Assembly (NCBI RefSeq): GCF_027943255.1 | Contig: NC_072895.1 | Span: 23,348,001-23,412,000, forward strand | DNA: 64,000 nt | Source: Anastrepha obliqua | Taxonomy: Eukaryota > Arthropoda > Insecta > Diptera > Tephritidae | Direction: 5' to 3' | Shown: piece after piece, positions 31,486 through 43,039 of the stretch | Layout of the letters: each line of letters opens with the position of its first letter | Position numbering within the stretch: the stretch's first letter is position 1 | Made by a program: the position numbers and the translations under genes | The notes under the pieces: generated by a model | What the model saw: the letters and a program-made list of their open reading frames with translations, nothing else | Databases searched by the model: none | What the model was told of the DNA's origin: nothing

Positions 31486-32610
31486 CAACACGCACTTTTT
31501 TTTGCTAATTTTTCATGCTGAAATGTGGTACGTTTAGTAAAGCCCCTCAAACGGTGGCTTTGCTGGCTGCAAAATTTGTCATTTGCTTAATTTGTGATGT
31601 TGGAGGTGCGGCATTTGATGAAGTCCTACGAATTTTGCGAGTTCCCCCGGTGTCAAAACCATCGCAGTTCTGCCTTTGGACTCTAATGGACTTCGTTTTT
31701 TCTCAGAATTTCATGTAGAATCTGAATCTGAAGCAGGATGTCGAGAAAAAACATTTCATATAAATTAACCCACCCTAATGTGCATACATACATCTGTATA
31801 TCTGCGAATACTTTTTTGTAATTTTTGCACTATTATTGCATTATTGTTGTTATTGGTTTTGTTGATGTACTCTTAATTGTTCGCCGCCGAGGCAGTTCGA
31901 TGTTAAAAGGTTAAAGTATAAGTAAATTAATCAAACTGGCACTCAAGCGGTTAATTGTGCGAACAATTATGCAAAGATCACTATTTGGTCGCACACTTTC
32001 GAAACTGTATTGTATTTATTGTGTCTTGTATGCGCTCAAATGTCCGCGAACTCACGACAATGCATTAAAATGTGTTTTTCGTTTTTTTTGTTTTGTTTTT
32101 TTTTTTTTTTTGTTTTTTGTGAAATGCACAATGCCTTCAAATTGGATCGATGTTAACAATTATTCGTTGCAGACAGCTATTTATTTATCTCACATCTGTA
32201 TGCATTTACTTAAGCATACCTATTTGCATACTTATGCACACATTCGTATATAGGTACAAACATACATACATACACACACTTTCACACAAATAATAAATTG
32301 TATGGCATTCCTATTTGTTCGGACACTTTTGCTGTGTTGCCCGTTAAGCAGTTACTTGGGTCACTTGAGGTTATTGGCAGCAGTCATCGCACATAAATAA
32401 ATTATTGCTCGTAATTATGCAGATTGAGCTTAGGAAACATAGAAATATAAAAGTTGGCTAACTTAGTATATTTTTTTAATTTCCATACAAAAATGATGAA
32501 AAATAAAATGATGAAAATATTTAGCATCTTTCTAATTTTGCTCTCATTTTCAGAATATTTATAATAAAAATACAGATTGGTTCAAAAGTAGGTAGGTAGA
32601 TATATGTAGT
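31486..32610. other. AT-rich non-coding stretch with microsatellites
   Basis: Contains T-runs (32085-32120) and CATA/TACA repeats (32250-32280). No coding sequence is recognised. Confidence 0.5.
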
Positions 32611-32619
32611 TGTTGTCAA

Positions 32620-33690
32620 TTAACACACCTAGGCCTTCTGTAGGCCCATTCTTATACCACCTGGGCTGTCCCCACTCCTCACTCTACATTGTCCTCAATG
32701 AACCAACCTGTGGGCTTATTATATCTAACAAGGCTTGTTATTTTTAAATTGGCCACTTCTTCCAAGTTATTCAAGGACCTTTTTTCTAAAATATTGAACC
32801 TTCTTCTATCCAGAGCCAAGTATCCGCATAGAGAGTGTTCTATAGTCTCCTCTTCTTCAATGTCGTTACAGCTTCTGCAATAGTCGTTATAGGGGCTACC
32901 AGTCTACTGGCATGCCTGCCAATCAGACAATGCCCTGTTAGGACCCCGAGAAGATTTCTCATATTTTTCCTGTTTAGTTTCAACAGTCGGTTTGTGCGGC
33001 ACAGGTTCCATTCTGGCCACGCCATTCTACTTGTTGCACAGGTCAGGGACGTAATCCATAGCCCGTTGGCAGCTCTGATAGTTTGTTTGTCTATAAGCAT
33101 CTTACAAGTTGCTAAAGGTATACGTATGTTCGCTTTGTCAGGCTGGATCGGTAATGTGGTACCCAATCGTCATTTGGCGTCGTCAGAGCCTTGATTGCGG
33201 TTTGACTATCAGAAAAAGTGTTACTATCTCCCTCGCTCTCGCATTCCCCGAGCATTTTGCGTGTCTGCAGGATCGCAAAGACTTCTGCTAGAAAAACAGT
33301 AGCAGTATTCGGCAATTTTAAGGAAAAAGATATGTAAATTTGGCTTATTTAGAGAAAACCCCTGCTCCGGTTCCCGATCTCATCTTGGAACCGTCAGTGA
33401 AGACCAGTGAGGTACCAGCATCGGTGCAGACTTTCCCCTCGTTTCGTCCCTGGAAAGATTGGCCTGGCACGACCCTCAAACTCCAGTTTGCGAATAGAGA
33501 GATCTGTCAGAAGTTCAAAGAAATGCGGTGTTAACCGCCTAAAAATTCGAGCATGTCCGATAAGAGTTTGCCTCCAGAAGCAAACCTCCTTTAACCTGAT
33601 TACACTTTGAGTAGCGATGGAAATAACGGAAAAGTCGATGGGAGGTAAGTGCAAAACGGCATTCGGGCAGTGCTGGGGCAATACGAACAA
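32620..33690 (-). mobile_element. LOA-like non-LTR retrotransposon 3' end
   Basis: On the minus strand: TSLVFTDGSKMRSGTGAGVF (RNase H first Asp), then SQTAIKALT (around the D-S-Q motif), then ILVGVLTGHCLIGRHASRLV region, YCRSCNDIEEEETIEHSLCG (zinc knuckle) and FNILEKRSLNNLEEVANLKI with LVRYNKPTGWF. The 3' UTR runs to about 32610 and ends in a decayed GGTAGGTAGAT where a TAACC tail is expected. Frameshifts and stops are present throughout, so it is inactive. Confidence 0.8.
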
Positions 33691-33744
33691 ACGAATAAGG
33701 GAAAATTAGTGTAATGACTAAATTATGAACCGGCGAAGTTTTCA

Positions 33745-35020
33745 TAAAAATTTGATATTTTGTTTTATGTTAGTGGTATGAATATTTTTTAGTGTTTGTT
33801 CTAAATCGTTGCTGCTTACTTCTTGGCGAATACATTCCAGTTCAAGACATTTTTTTAATATATGGGTTATGGTAAGATCATTGATATTGCAATAGGGACA
33901 AGTGGATGGTTGAGATTTGTCGAAGAGATACTTATGTGTTAAGCGCATGTGGCCAAGGCGAAGACGTGTATATATAACAATCTGGTAGCTCAACGAAAAA
34001 CTTAGGTGCGGACCGACCAGAGCTTATTGTTTTGTATCTATTGATGGACAAAATTGATGTTAACTGTCATGTCCAATCGACTGTCGCAGTTCCTCCTGTC
34101 ACTAAGCAGAGGGGACTGTAGGAAGTTGGTTGGACTGATGACGGTCCACTTTTTATAAGCGTAATTTTTCTAGTATAGATTTCAAGATTTTAAGTTATGG
34201 TTATACTCGTAAGCTGCTCTTTTAATGTCTGTTTTGGTTAGTACCTGTATGATCCATTCCAGTGGTGATCTAGTTGCCACATTTGCTGCATTATCCGCAA
34301 GCGCGTTAACCAGTAACCCAGACAGCTTGATGATGTGAGGGTTTGCTATTAACGTGCGCCTTATTCCAGAAAATATTGGGTTCGACTCATTCATATTTAA
34401 GACTGATTCAATCATGGATAGGGAGTCAGAGCAGATTAAGTACTTGGTGCGCTTATTTTTCGTTAAACGGCTAGCCATCCTCCATGGCTGCTGCCTCAGT
34501 GGTAAAAACAAAGTCCTGCATTATAATGGATTCGTTGTCGATAACACTGTAACCAATTACTTCATTCTCTTTCAATGCATCAGTATATATAAAAATCTCC
34601 AGCTGATAAAAGACGCTGGATGCGGTATTTTCCTTTTTGTGCTTCCTAACTTTTAGGGGAATGTGAGCTGAAAGAAGCCCTTAAGCTTAAATTAATATCC
34701 AGTTGCATTTTAGTGAAAATGCAGTATATTCTGCAGAGCTATATTGTTTGTGATTGACGTTATCGTTTAATTTTATATTTTGTGAGAGTTTTCAAAGGCG
34801 AACCGTCTGAGTACCAAAATTTTGAAAGTAAGCGTCCTGATAGGTAGGAGATGCACTCCTTTCGATAAGGTATTCCGGCTTCCGTAAGTATGTTGGCAAT
34901 TTGGGTTGTACGAAAGGCTCCTAAAGAGAGACGAGCTGCTGAGTGGTATATGGATGCAATTTTTGATAAGTTGATATTATGGGTCATACCAAATTTTAAA
35001 TCACTTTCCAAAAGAATGTT
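33745..35020 (-). mobile_element. I-like non-LTR retrotransposon 3' end (RT thumb and RNase H)
   Basis: From 35011 downwards: INLSKIASIYHSAARLSLGA, FRTTQIANILTEAGIPYRKE (the end of the reverse transcriptase), then a decayed RNase H (YTDALKENEVIGYSVID, TEAAAM, then KYLICSDSLSMIESVLNM and LVNALADNAANVATRSP), and a C-terminal zinc knuckle: YTRLRLGHMRLTHKYLFD, then STCPYCNINDLTITHILKKC. The R-L-R-x-G-H-x-R-L-T-H phrase is typical of I-clade and related elements and differs from the LOA-like copies. It is older, with several frameshifts. It abuts the LOA-like fragment at 33.69 kb. Confidence 0.8.
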
Positions 35021-36589
35021 TTCTATTTTTTTCTAAAGCCTCAGATAGTGCACGAAATAAGCTGTGACCTTTTTTGTTAATAAATCAATGACATTATTAC
35101 TTAACCTATATTATGAATATTAAGTATTTGTTAAAAAAACAAAAAAAAAAAACAATAAAAAGAACTCATCATATCATAGTCGGTTTTCTTGCTGTTCGGT
35201 TTTTTAGTTTTATTTGGAAACTTGAGCAGCGACCCATTGTAAGTAGATACCCGAAATGCCATTACAACTCTATTTCCGCAACATTTCAAGTAGTATAAAC
35301 ACACATACATACATACATGTATATGTAATATCTAACTACTTTATTTCAACAAATAAATCGCTCACAATTATCCCATCTAATCTAATTAGCCAGCTGATAG
35401 CACAGCATTACGACAGTTTACGAGCATCATTAAATTCATATTCATACAAAATATTTACACGCATGCACGCATATGCACCCAGGCATCTCAGAAGTGGCAA
35501 CAATCTGCACTGCCACCTGCCGCCACCACCACACAACACATTGGCAGCTGGCACCATAACACGCTGTGGTAAGTTTTAATATGCAATGCCCTGCTCGCTG
35601 CCATTCGACCTGAAGTTGGCAGTCAGCTCCTCAACCAGGTCAGAAGTAATTAAATTTCCCCATGGAGTATGCCACTAACGGCAAGTGGAGTGCCGCAACT
35701 GTTAGACAAACGTACACACACACACACACACACACCAACTTAGAGTCTGGTTACTCAATTTGCTCATTCAGCTGTTCATTCATTCGTTCTTGCGACATAA
35801 TTGCTACATCCGCAAAAATCTCATCATCATCACAATGAATTTAATTCCTCTTTTATTGGATTTTTTTACTTAATTTTTTACTCCATTTTTTTCTTGTTCT
35901 GTTCCTCGCAGCTTACGTTTCAGTAATCTCATTATTTATCTACCGACTTCTTTTTGCTTTGTTTCAATTTCGACATCAACTTGATGTGGATATTCATAAA
36001 TTTATGAACATCTGCACCGTTATCTGTGAAAGTCCATGTAATATGTATGTGTGTGTATGAGTGTGTGTGTGTGTGTGCAACGCAATTGTATCTTTTGCTG
36101 GGAATTATTCATTCGAGAACTGTGTGCTTTATTCCAGTTTTTGCCGAATTGTTTTTGTTAATTTAAAGTAGTTTTTGTTTTCTTACTTTCGGTTGCTGAA
36201 TATTTTATCTGTGACTCTTTGCGGTTGCTTTACCGTTGCAGACGAAAATGTAAATTAATTTCAACCTTTTTCAGTACTTTGAATTTCGCCATTCATTTCT
36301 TGTTTTCTTCATTCAAAATTCTCACTTTGCGTTTTTTTTTCTTTTTTTTTTTTTGCTGTTTTATTTTCATTTGCATTTCACTAATTTCCGTTAATCTTAA
36401 ATGGGTTGGTAGTGAGTCAGTTGTTACTAAGCTTTACTGACTTCACATTTTTCGGAGCAAGTGAAGTATTCGCGGTAAGTAGGCTTTTGACAATACGAAA
36501 ATCCCCAGAGCATTTATCTAGAGCGCAAATATTTGATTAGGAAAATAAATAAATAAAATAAATAAATGCGCGTACACTTCTGTTAGATA
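35021..36589. other. Non-coding stretch with CA and TG microsatellites
   Basis: CATACATACATACATG near 35303, CA repeat at 35716-35733, GTGTGTGT at 36045-36078. No gene or transposon is recognised. Confidence 0.5.
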
Positions 36590-37265
36590 TTTGGCCGAGC
36601 TTCTGCGAGCAATGATACGAAGCTACTTCGAAGACCGCGTACTGGATTACGACACAGCAGTGGGCAGAAAGAGTTATAATGTTTCAGGCGGGGTTCCTCA
36701 AGGCTCAGTCCTTGGACAACTGCTCTGGAACATCATGTACAGGTACGATGGTGTTTTGCACTTCAATATAACCCATGGTTCCAACATTATTGGATTTGCG
36801 GACGATATCACAGTAATTATTACGGCGAAGAAACTGAGCGACATCTGAGAAAAAGCAAATCGGGCAATAGCGTCCGTTAATTGATGACTGGTGCAAAACG
36901 GCCTTCAACTCGCCGAGCAAACGAAACGGAGTCCGTTCTCATATGGAGCCGGAAAAAAGTAGAAGTGGCAACTATACAAGTTGGCAATCACAGCATCACG
37001 ACAGTACCAGAAGTTAAATATCTGGGAATAATGATAGACAGGAGGTTATCTTTTAAAACTCACCTGGAGTATGCGACCAAAAAAGCATCAGTAACTGTAA
37101 CAGCCTTATCGCGAATAATGCAAAACCCCCGCGGGCTAAAACAACGGCGACGCCAACTTCTAGCAGGCGTGGTGGAGAACCAAATATTATATGGTGCTCC
37201 TGTTTGGCACATGGCTACGCAACATCCTTCCTACTTCCGCGGCAACTTTTGCAGAAAGTGCTTGA
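36590..37265 (+). mobile_element. R1-like non-LTR reverse transcriptase fragment
   Basis: The RT palm region reads LLRAMIRSYFEDRVLDYDTA, VSGGVPQGSVLGQLLWNIMY (motif B, P-Q-G-S-V-L-G) and NIIGFADDITVIITAKK (motif C, F-A-D-D). After a stop and frameshift it continues VPEVKYLGIMIDRRLSFKTH, KKASVTVTALSRIM, QRRRQLLAGVVENQILYGAP. The V-x-K-Y-L-G-x-x-I-D-x-R-L-x-F-x-x-H and I-x-L-Y-G-A-P-V-W phrases are typical of the R1 clade. Both ends are truncated. Confidence 0.8.
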
Positions 37266-37549
37266 AGCAATCCCAACCCTCAACGCATGGACACCTAACG
37301 GACAATGTCCGGTAAGGAGCTTTGTTAGTCTTAGACTAGCGACTTTGTTAGCCTTAGAGTAGCAAGAAGTTGTTAGCAATGAGTAGATGCTTCTAGAACT
37401 GCGGAGCTCATTTCAGTTGCATGACTTTATTTGGCTAGCTACTGGACTTTGACTGTGGCACAAGCTTACAAGTAAGCTATCATCTCCAAAAATTTCTTTA
37501 CAGGGTATGAAAAAGGCACTTAAGGTCCATAACTATTTACTGTGTTTGA
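37266..37549. other. Spacer
   Basis: Not assigned. It may contain the decayed 5' part of the following LOA-like element. Confidence 0.3.
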
Positions 37550-38360
37550 AACTGAGGTCTTTCCTGTAAAGAAAGCAGCTGAGCTTCTATGCACAAAAGA
37601 AATAATTAACTGCGCAATAAACTTCTACGCGGATAGCCAAGCGGCTATAAAAGCGATCAAATCAAGCTGTCTATCATCCAGAAATGTCCATGAATGCAAG
37701 GAGGCAAGGAGGTTTTAAGTCTATTGGGTTACGGAGCATAAAGGCATAGAGAGAAATGAGGTAGTGGACGAAAGAGCAAAAGAAGACGCGAGAGTTGTAG
37801 GGGAGCAAATAAGTCAGTTACCTAAGCCCCTACGCACAATTCAAAAAGAACCAGAGGAGCACCTGTTGAGTAAGATGAAAAGCAGAAGGCTTAGTTTAAC
37901 CATTCGCAAAGGTGCTGGGATCATGTGTAAGCACGCATATGAAGACAAGTATACTAAATCGGAGATATCGGTCGATAGAAGGAACTGTAGAACTTTAGTT
38001 GGTATACTAATAGGGCACTGCCTAGTTGCAGCGCAAGCTTAAAAGCTAAATTTAACCCTTACGACGTTTGCAGGAAATGTATTGAGCCGGGTACGGGAGA
38101 AACCTGGAGCATCTTCTATGTTACTCTCCGGCTCTCTCGAAAACTAGACTATGCTACCTGGGCGCTCTCAGCTTTGAAATACTATAATCTATCCCTGAAC
38201 TGGAGCTTGCGCTAAAGCTCCTAAAATTCGCGACCAGTACGCGCATCTTGAGTGATGCATATTTTCGCTAAATAGAACTCTAATCTGATATCGCTATGGA
38301 CCAAAGTGATCTCTGCGCGGCTTCGGCCAGCCAGTATAACCTAACCTAAGCCAAACACAC
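37550..38360 (+). mobile_element. LOA-like non-LTR retrotransposon 3' end with TAACC tail
   Basis: RNase H remnants (NCAINFYADSQAAIKAIKSS) are followed by YWVTEHKGIERNEVVDERAK (the H-K-G-x-x-x-N-E-x-x-D-x-x-A motif), then RRNCRTLVGILIGHCLVA, a single-Cys remnant of the zinc knuckle (DVCRKCIEPGTGETW), and a 3' UTR ending in CAGTATAACCTAACCTAAG near 38350. The next base region begins a different R1-like copy. Confidence 0.75.
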
Positions 38361-39390
38361 TTGGCTGTCTGACAAACAATTTGGCTCCAGACAGGCTAGA
38401 TCTACTGTGGACCCTATTAGAACGGTGACAAATATAGCGCGCGACGCCATTAATGGAGGACACACACGCATGAAGTTCTGTGCAATTATCAGGCTAGACG
38501 TCAAAAATGCGTTCAATTTGGCAAGGTGGTCAAACATTTTGCTGTCTCTAAGAAATCTCCAAGTGCCTGGATATCTAATATAATACGCATAATACGAAGC
38601 TACTTTAGGGATACAATCTTACAGTATGATACCGAAGACGATCTAGAGACATATAAAGTCACTGGTGGCGTCCCTCAGGGATCAGTCCTCGAACCCTCAC
38701 TGTGGAATGCCATGTACGACGGAATACTTAGCTGAAAATTACCGGATAAAGCAACACTGGTAGGCTATGCCGATGACAACGCTCTCGTGGCCACGGACAA
38801 GAAGCTAGACCAGCTGCAGAAGAAATGTAATGATGTAGCAGCTAGGGTCTAACTATGGCTCCCTGCAGCTGGGCTGAAGTTCGCCATACAAAAAACAGAA
38901 GCGGTCCTCGTAACTGCGAGAAGAAGAACAGAGTTCATGAAATTGCGGATAGGTGGCCATGAAATACAGTCCATGAAATACAGTCGCAAGAGGCAATAAA
39001 GTCAATCTAGGCGTAATGATTGATGCACGGCTCTGCTTTAAGTAACATTTAGCAACTGTGGGTTCCAAAGCAGCGGCAGTCAACGGTGCTCTCACAAGAA
39101 TTCTCTTCCAAACGTAGGCGAACCGCAATGCGCCAGAAGGCAGCTCCTGGCAAGTGTCAGTCATCTTATATGCTTTTCCTATATGGGCAGGAGCTAAGCC
39201 ATCGAATGTTAGACCAGTAGCTCAAGTGCACCGACTAAATGCACTAAGAGTCGCGTGCGCATACAGGACCGTATCAAACGACGCGGTTTGCGTCGCGGCT
39301 GAAAACTCCCCAATAGGCATAAGACGGTATAATATAACCGCAAAATCTTATTTTCTGCAGATGCAAAAGAAACCTCGATAGCGTATAACA
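38361..39390 (+). mobile_element. R1-like non-LTR reverse transcriptase fragment, second copy
   Basis: Begins WLSDKQFGSRQARSTVDPIR-like, then KFCAIIRLDVKNAFNLARWS (motif A, with D-V-x-x-A-F-N), frame change, VTGGVPQGSVLEPSLWNAMY (motif B), GYADDNALVATDK (motif C region), NLGVMIDARLCFK and WQVSVILYAFPIWAGAKPS, then RVACAYRTVSNDAVCVAAEN. Compared with the 36.6 kb copy it covers a more N-terminal part, so the two are separate insertions. Many frameshifts. Confidence 0.8.
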
Positions 39391-39423
39391 TCCATACGCC
39401 CATGTGAGAGTAACCTGAGAGCA

Positions 39424-39480
39424 TGCTACAAAAACAAAAAAAAAAAAAAAAAAAAAGAAAATAAAATAAAATAAAATAAA
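39424..39480 (+). repeat. Poly(A) and AAAAT-type simple repeat
   Basis: A run of about 22 A, interrupted by one G, is followed by AATAAAATAAAATAAAATAA. It lies about 40 bp after the last recognisable R1-like coding and may be a retrotransposon tail. Confidence 0.6.
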
Positions 39481-39659
39481 ACACTTGGCAAGACAAATTA
39501 AGTTTGAGCACGCGGATCACACCGCCATCAAAAAAATGAGATTCCTGAGAACCTTGCAAAGAAAGCGCATCAACTCCCTGGTCTCTAAGTCTGGAGCGCT
39601 TCTATGGATACGCAATTGATCTTACGATCGCAGTGCTCTATACCTTTCAATGAAAATTA
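39481..39659. other. Spacer, nothing recognised
   Basis: No feature is supported. Confidence 0.3.
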
Positions 39660-40080
39660 TACACCAGAAACTAGGTAGATAAGTAAGATGGCAAGAGTAC
39701 CCCAGGTACACTTCAAGTAGCACTTACGTGCCGTTTTGATACCATAATGTGGACCACTACCTGTGAAAAGATTTAGGGAAGAGAAAAACCGCCTACAGCC
39801 ATCCAGTACTGTTGATGTAGTGGAGGAGAGAAAATGGATCTAGGCTGGAGAATTTCTTCAAGTCATCCTCAAAGGGCACGCTAAGGAATCTCAAGCGCCT
39901 AGCCGCCAGAGCCGGTCATTTGCAGAGAAATCACTCAACAGTCTCCTTCTTGGCAGAATCCCCACAGCTTCTGCAATAGGGGTTGTACGGAATTCCAAGC
40001 TTCTCCGCATGAGTACCGACCACCCAGTGACCAGTGAACACCGCAATGAGTTTGGAAATTGAATGGCGGGGGATTCCCAT
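39660..40080 (-). mobile_element. LOA-like retrotransposon C-terminus and 3' UTR
   Basis: The minus-strand reading is MGIPRHSISKLIAVFTGHWV, HAEKLGIPYNPYCRSCGDSA, KKETVE then FLCK (zinc knuckle, with one stop and a lost Cys), LAARRLRFLSVPFEDDLKKF. The 3' UTR follows towards 39660 with CAGGTAGTGGTCCACATTAT. The 5' part is missing. Confidence 0.75.
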
Positions 40081-41436
40081 CACCTTAAGCGTTCTGTTTC
40101 TGTCTTATTGAGACCATAGTGTCGTAGCAGGAGCTGCTTCTGTGAAAAATTTCCTAAAATTTCAAAATATGTGCCTTTAAAAACAGAAGAAACTAAAAAG
40201 TTTAGAGCAATCAGCTGCAGTATATTCTGCCCCCCCGGGAGATTTAGTGGAACTGGTATGAATGTAGACAAATCTCGTATCCGCCATAGAATGAGCTTTA
40301 TGCCTAAATATGAAGCAGAAATATTCAGTACCAGTAAAATATGTTTGTATATAAACGTACATATGTGTATGTGTATGGGTGTATGGGTGCAATTCAATTC
40401 TCGCCAATTTCAATTTCCTTTAGATCTCAGCAAAAAAGTAACTCTAACTACTTCTTTTTTTACTAAGCCATTAGTAAATTAAATAAACTTCTCGCATGTT
40501 CTTCGGTGGCATAGAAACGCATATAAAATAGCTTGAGCGCGAAAGTTAAAAATAAATTCAATACTCCATATGCAAATACGTTGTGAATTTGCGCGTGAAT
40601 GCTGCGCAAGCGCCATACGTGACCAGAAGTAGCTCGCTTCTCGGCAGGAAAGACAAAGTTTTATTTGAATTTCTAATGGGCTCCCGAGATGACGTCTACT
40701 TTGTTATAAGACATATTTGAGCCGGATAACAGGTTTCAACAAAAAAACGATTAATATATAATATAATACTATGTAAGTGTCTATGTAGATATTAGCGAAA
40801 CACGTTTCACGAGCTTAGGTAATTCTTTACTGTTTAAGTTATTATATTTTTTTGTATTTTTTTTCTAATTTTTTATACTTTTAAGCAGCACAATCGGCTT
40901 ACAAATGCTTCCAGAATATGTTTGAAAAGTGGCTGACAGCAAAATCATATATCTGTTTATCTGAATTTGTATGAACGTACACTCATGGGCACCCTGTAGG
41001 AATAAGCTGAACAGGTGAAGCATAGGATTAGTGCCACTTGCTAGTTACTTCACTACTAGTGACGCAAGTAATGACATCTTCATTATTCGGGCGCATTCAT
41101 TGCGATTTTGGTATGATGGTTCTAACTCCCGATTCAGTCGGTGGGATACAGAGAAGAAGGACTGTTAAGGCTTTTAATTGATTAAAATAGTAAGTTTATT
41201 AATCGAAGTACGAACTTTTAAGTTCGTGCTCTTAACTGAACATATTTCTATCTATAACTTCTTCAATGGTGCCCCATTCGATTAGGTTTAATGTATATTA
41301 ATTTCAGGTTTGCACTTCGACCTGGTGGCCTTTTGTGCCCTCTACTCATCACAGTAGGTACTTCTTATAGCCAACAAAGGTATTCTAGCCAACAAATAAG
41401 CCCAATAACAGAAAAATTGATAAACATATCCAAATA
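40081..41436. other. Non-coding stretch with CATATGTGTATG microsatellite
   Basis: A GTATGTGTATGGGTGTATGG-like microsatellite lies near 40362-40390. Short open frames on both strands near 40080-40480 follow it and have no domain. Nothing else is recognised. Confidence 0.45.
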
Positions 41437-42196
41437 AAGGGGTTTCCGATAACAGGTGTTATTTTGATTACCCCGCTATTTCGGTAGATGTCACTTTTGA
41501 AGCTGTCATTTTTTGATATTTGACAAGTAAAAACTACGCCATTAATAAAAATTTAACACTTAAACAACACATTAAAATTATTAAAATTCACTATAAAAAT
41601 GGTGAAAATTTGGCAGAGACCGTTCGAAGATTTCTGGGTCATCGTGAAGCATCTTGTCGGACCGCAATACAGAAATTGGTGAAAAAATTCGAGATGTTGG
41701 GACAAGTTAGTGATGTGAAGAATAAAACCCATGCACGTCGCTCAAGAACAGCCGAAAATATTGCTGTTGTAGCCGAAAGTGTTGAAAAACCCCCAGGTTT
41801 GTCCATTCCTCGTCGTCCATTCCACAAACGTCATTACACCGTCCGTATTTTGCATAAAGATTTGGGTCTTAAGGCTCATAAAGTTGAGTTAACATAAGAA
41901 CTCAAGCCGGCCGATCATCAACAATGTCGTATCTTTGCTGATTGGGTCGTTGAAATGCATGAAAATGATCCGGAATTCCATCGAAAATTCATCTTGAGTG
42001 ATGAGGCCCATTTCCACCTCGGGGGCTTCGTCAACAAGCAAAATTGTCCGAACTGGGGCTCAGAAAATCCAAGAGTTATTGAGTTATTGAAAAGCCTCTC
42101 TATCCTCAACGTGTGACTGTTTGGTGCGGTGCGGTTGGTCCGGCGAAGTCATTGGACCTTACTTTTTCGAAAATGAAGCTGGAGCAACAGTTACGG

Positions 42197-42443
42197 AGGA
42201 TGGTTCCATGTGTAGAAGTCCACGCAAGTGGGGAAAGTTACTGATCGCCATTCACTTGGGAATGGCCAGGACGATTCTTCTCCATATGGTTCAAGCAGCT
42301 CACAACGGCCGGGATTAGCCCACGTATCCTCTGGGTAGCTTCCGAACACCCGTTCGGGAGTGAGCTAAAGTGAGAAGGCGAAACATTCCAGGATAGCTGG
42401 TTGTGCGTTGGGTTTGGGACCCGCCACTTAAAAATCCCCCCCA
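42197..42443 (+). promoter_or_regulatory. Structured leader of the RTE-like element
   Basis: The leader is GC-richer than its flanks. CTTCCGAAC (42339-42347) can pair with GTTCGGGAG (42352-42360) around an ACCC loop, giving nine pairs with one T-G wobble, and flanking TAGCT/AGCTA can extend it. A second small hairpin, CCAG-GATAG-CTGG, lies near 42390-42402. Such leaders in non-LTR elements may carry an internal promoter, a ribozyme or a translation signal. Which, if any, applies is not visible from sequence alone. Confidence 0.4.
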
Positions 42444-43037
42444 ATGAAAACTTTAAAAAAGCCTCGGATGAGACCTCCCTATACTGATGACGACCCCTGC
42501 AAACGAACTAAGGACTATGATTTGAGGGCATGCACCTGGAATGTCCGGTCCCTTAATGGGGAAGGTGCCTCTGCCCGGCTGGTTGATGTCCTCGTGAGAG
42601 TAAAGGCTGACATCACTGCCATCCAAGAGATGCGATGGACGGGGCAAGGAAAGAAAACCATAGGGCCTTGCGACGTCTACTACAGCTGCCATGTAAAGGA
42701 GCGCAAATTCGGTGTCGGATTTGTTGTGGGAGAGAGACTTCGTCGCCAAGTACTGTCGTTCACTCCGGTGGACGAGCGTCTCGCAACAATCCGCATCAAA
42801 GCACGTTTTTTTAACATATCGCTAATTTGCGCCCACGCCCCGACGGAAAAGAAGGACGATGCGACCAAAGATTCTTTCTACGAGCGCCTGGAACGTTCCT
42901 ATGAGCGCTGCCCCCGCCACGACATAAAGATCGTGCTTGGCGACTTCAACGCCAGGGTGGGCAAGGAGGGAATTTTTGGTCCCACAGTCGGAAAATTCAG
43001 CCTGCACAACGAAACATCCGGTAACGGACGAGGCTGA
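42444..43037 (+). pseudogene. RTE-like endonuclease domain (first ORF segment)
   Basis: The segment starts MKTLKKPRMRPPYTDDD and shows the apurinic-endonuclease order: DLRACTWNVRSLNGEGAS (with catalytic Asn), ITAIQEMRWTGQG (with catalytic Glu), FVVGERLRRQVLSFTPVDE, SLICAHAPTEKKDDATKDSF with its Y-ERLE continuation, and IKIVLGDFNARVGKEG (G-D-F-N). The frame ends in a stop at 43037 shortly after TSGNGRG. The downstream frame resumes at once with RLIDFAGARN, so a one-base loss near 43028-43033 is the likely cause. The remaining part of the endonuclease lies in the next segment. Confidence 0.9.
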
Positions 43038-43039
43038 TC

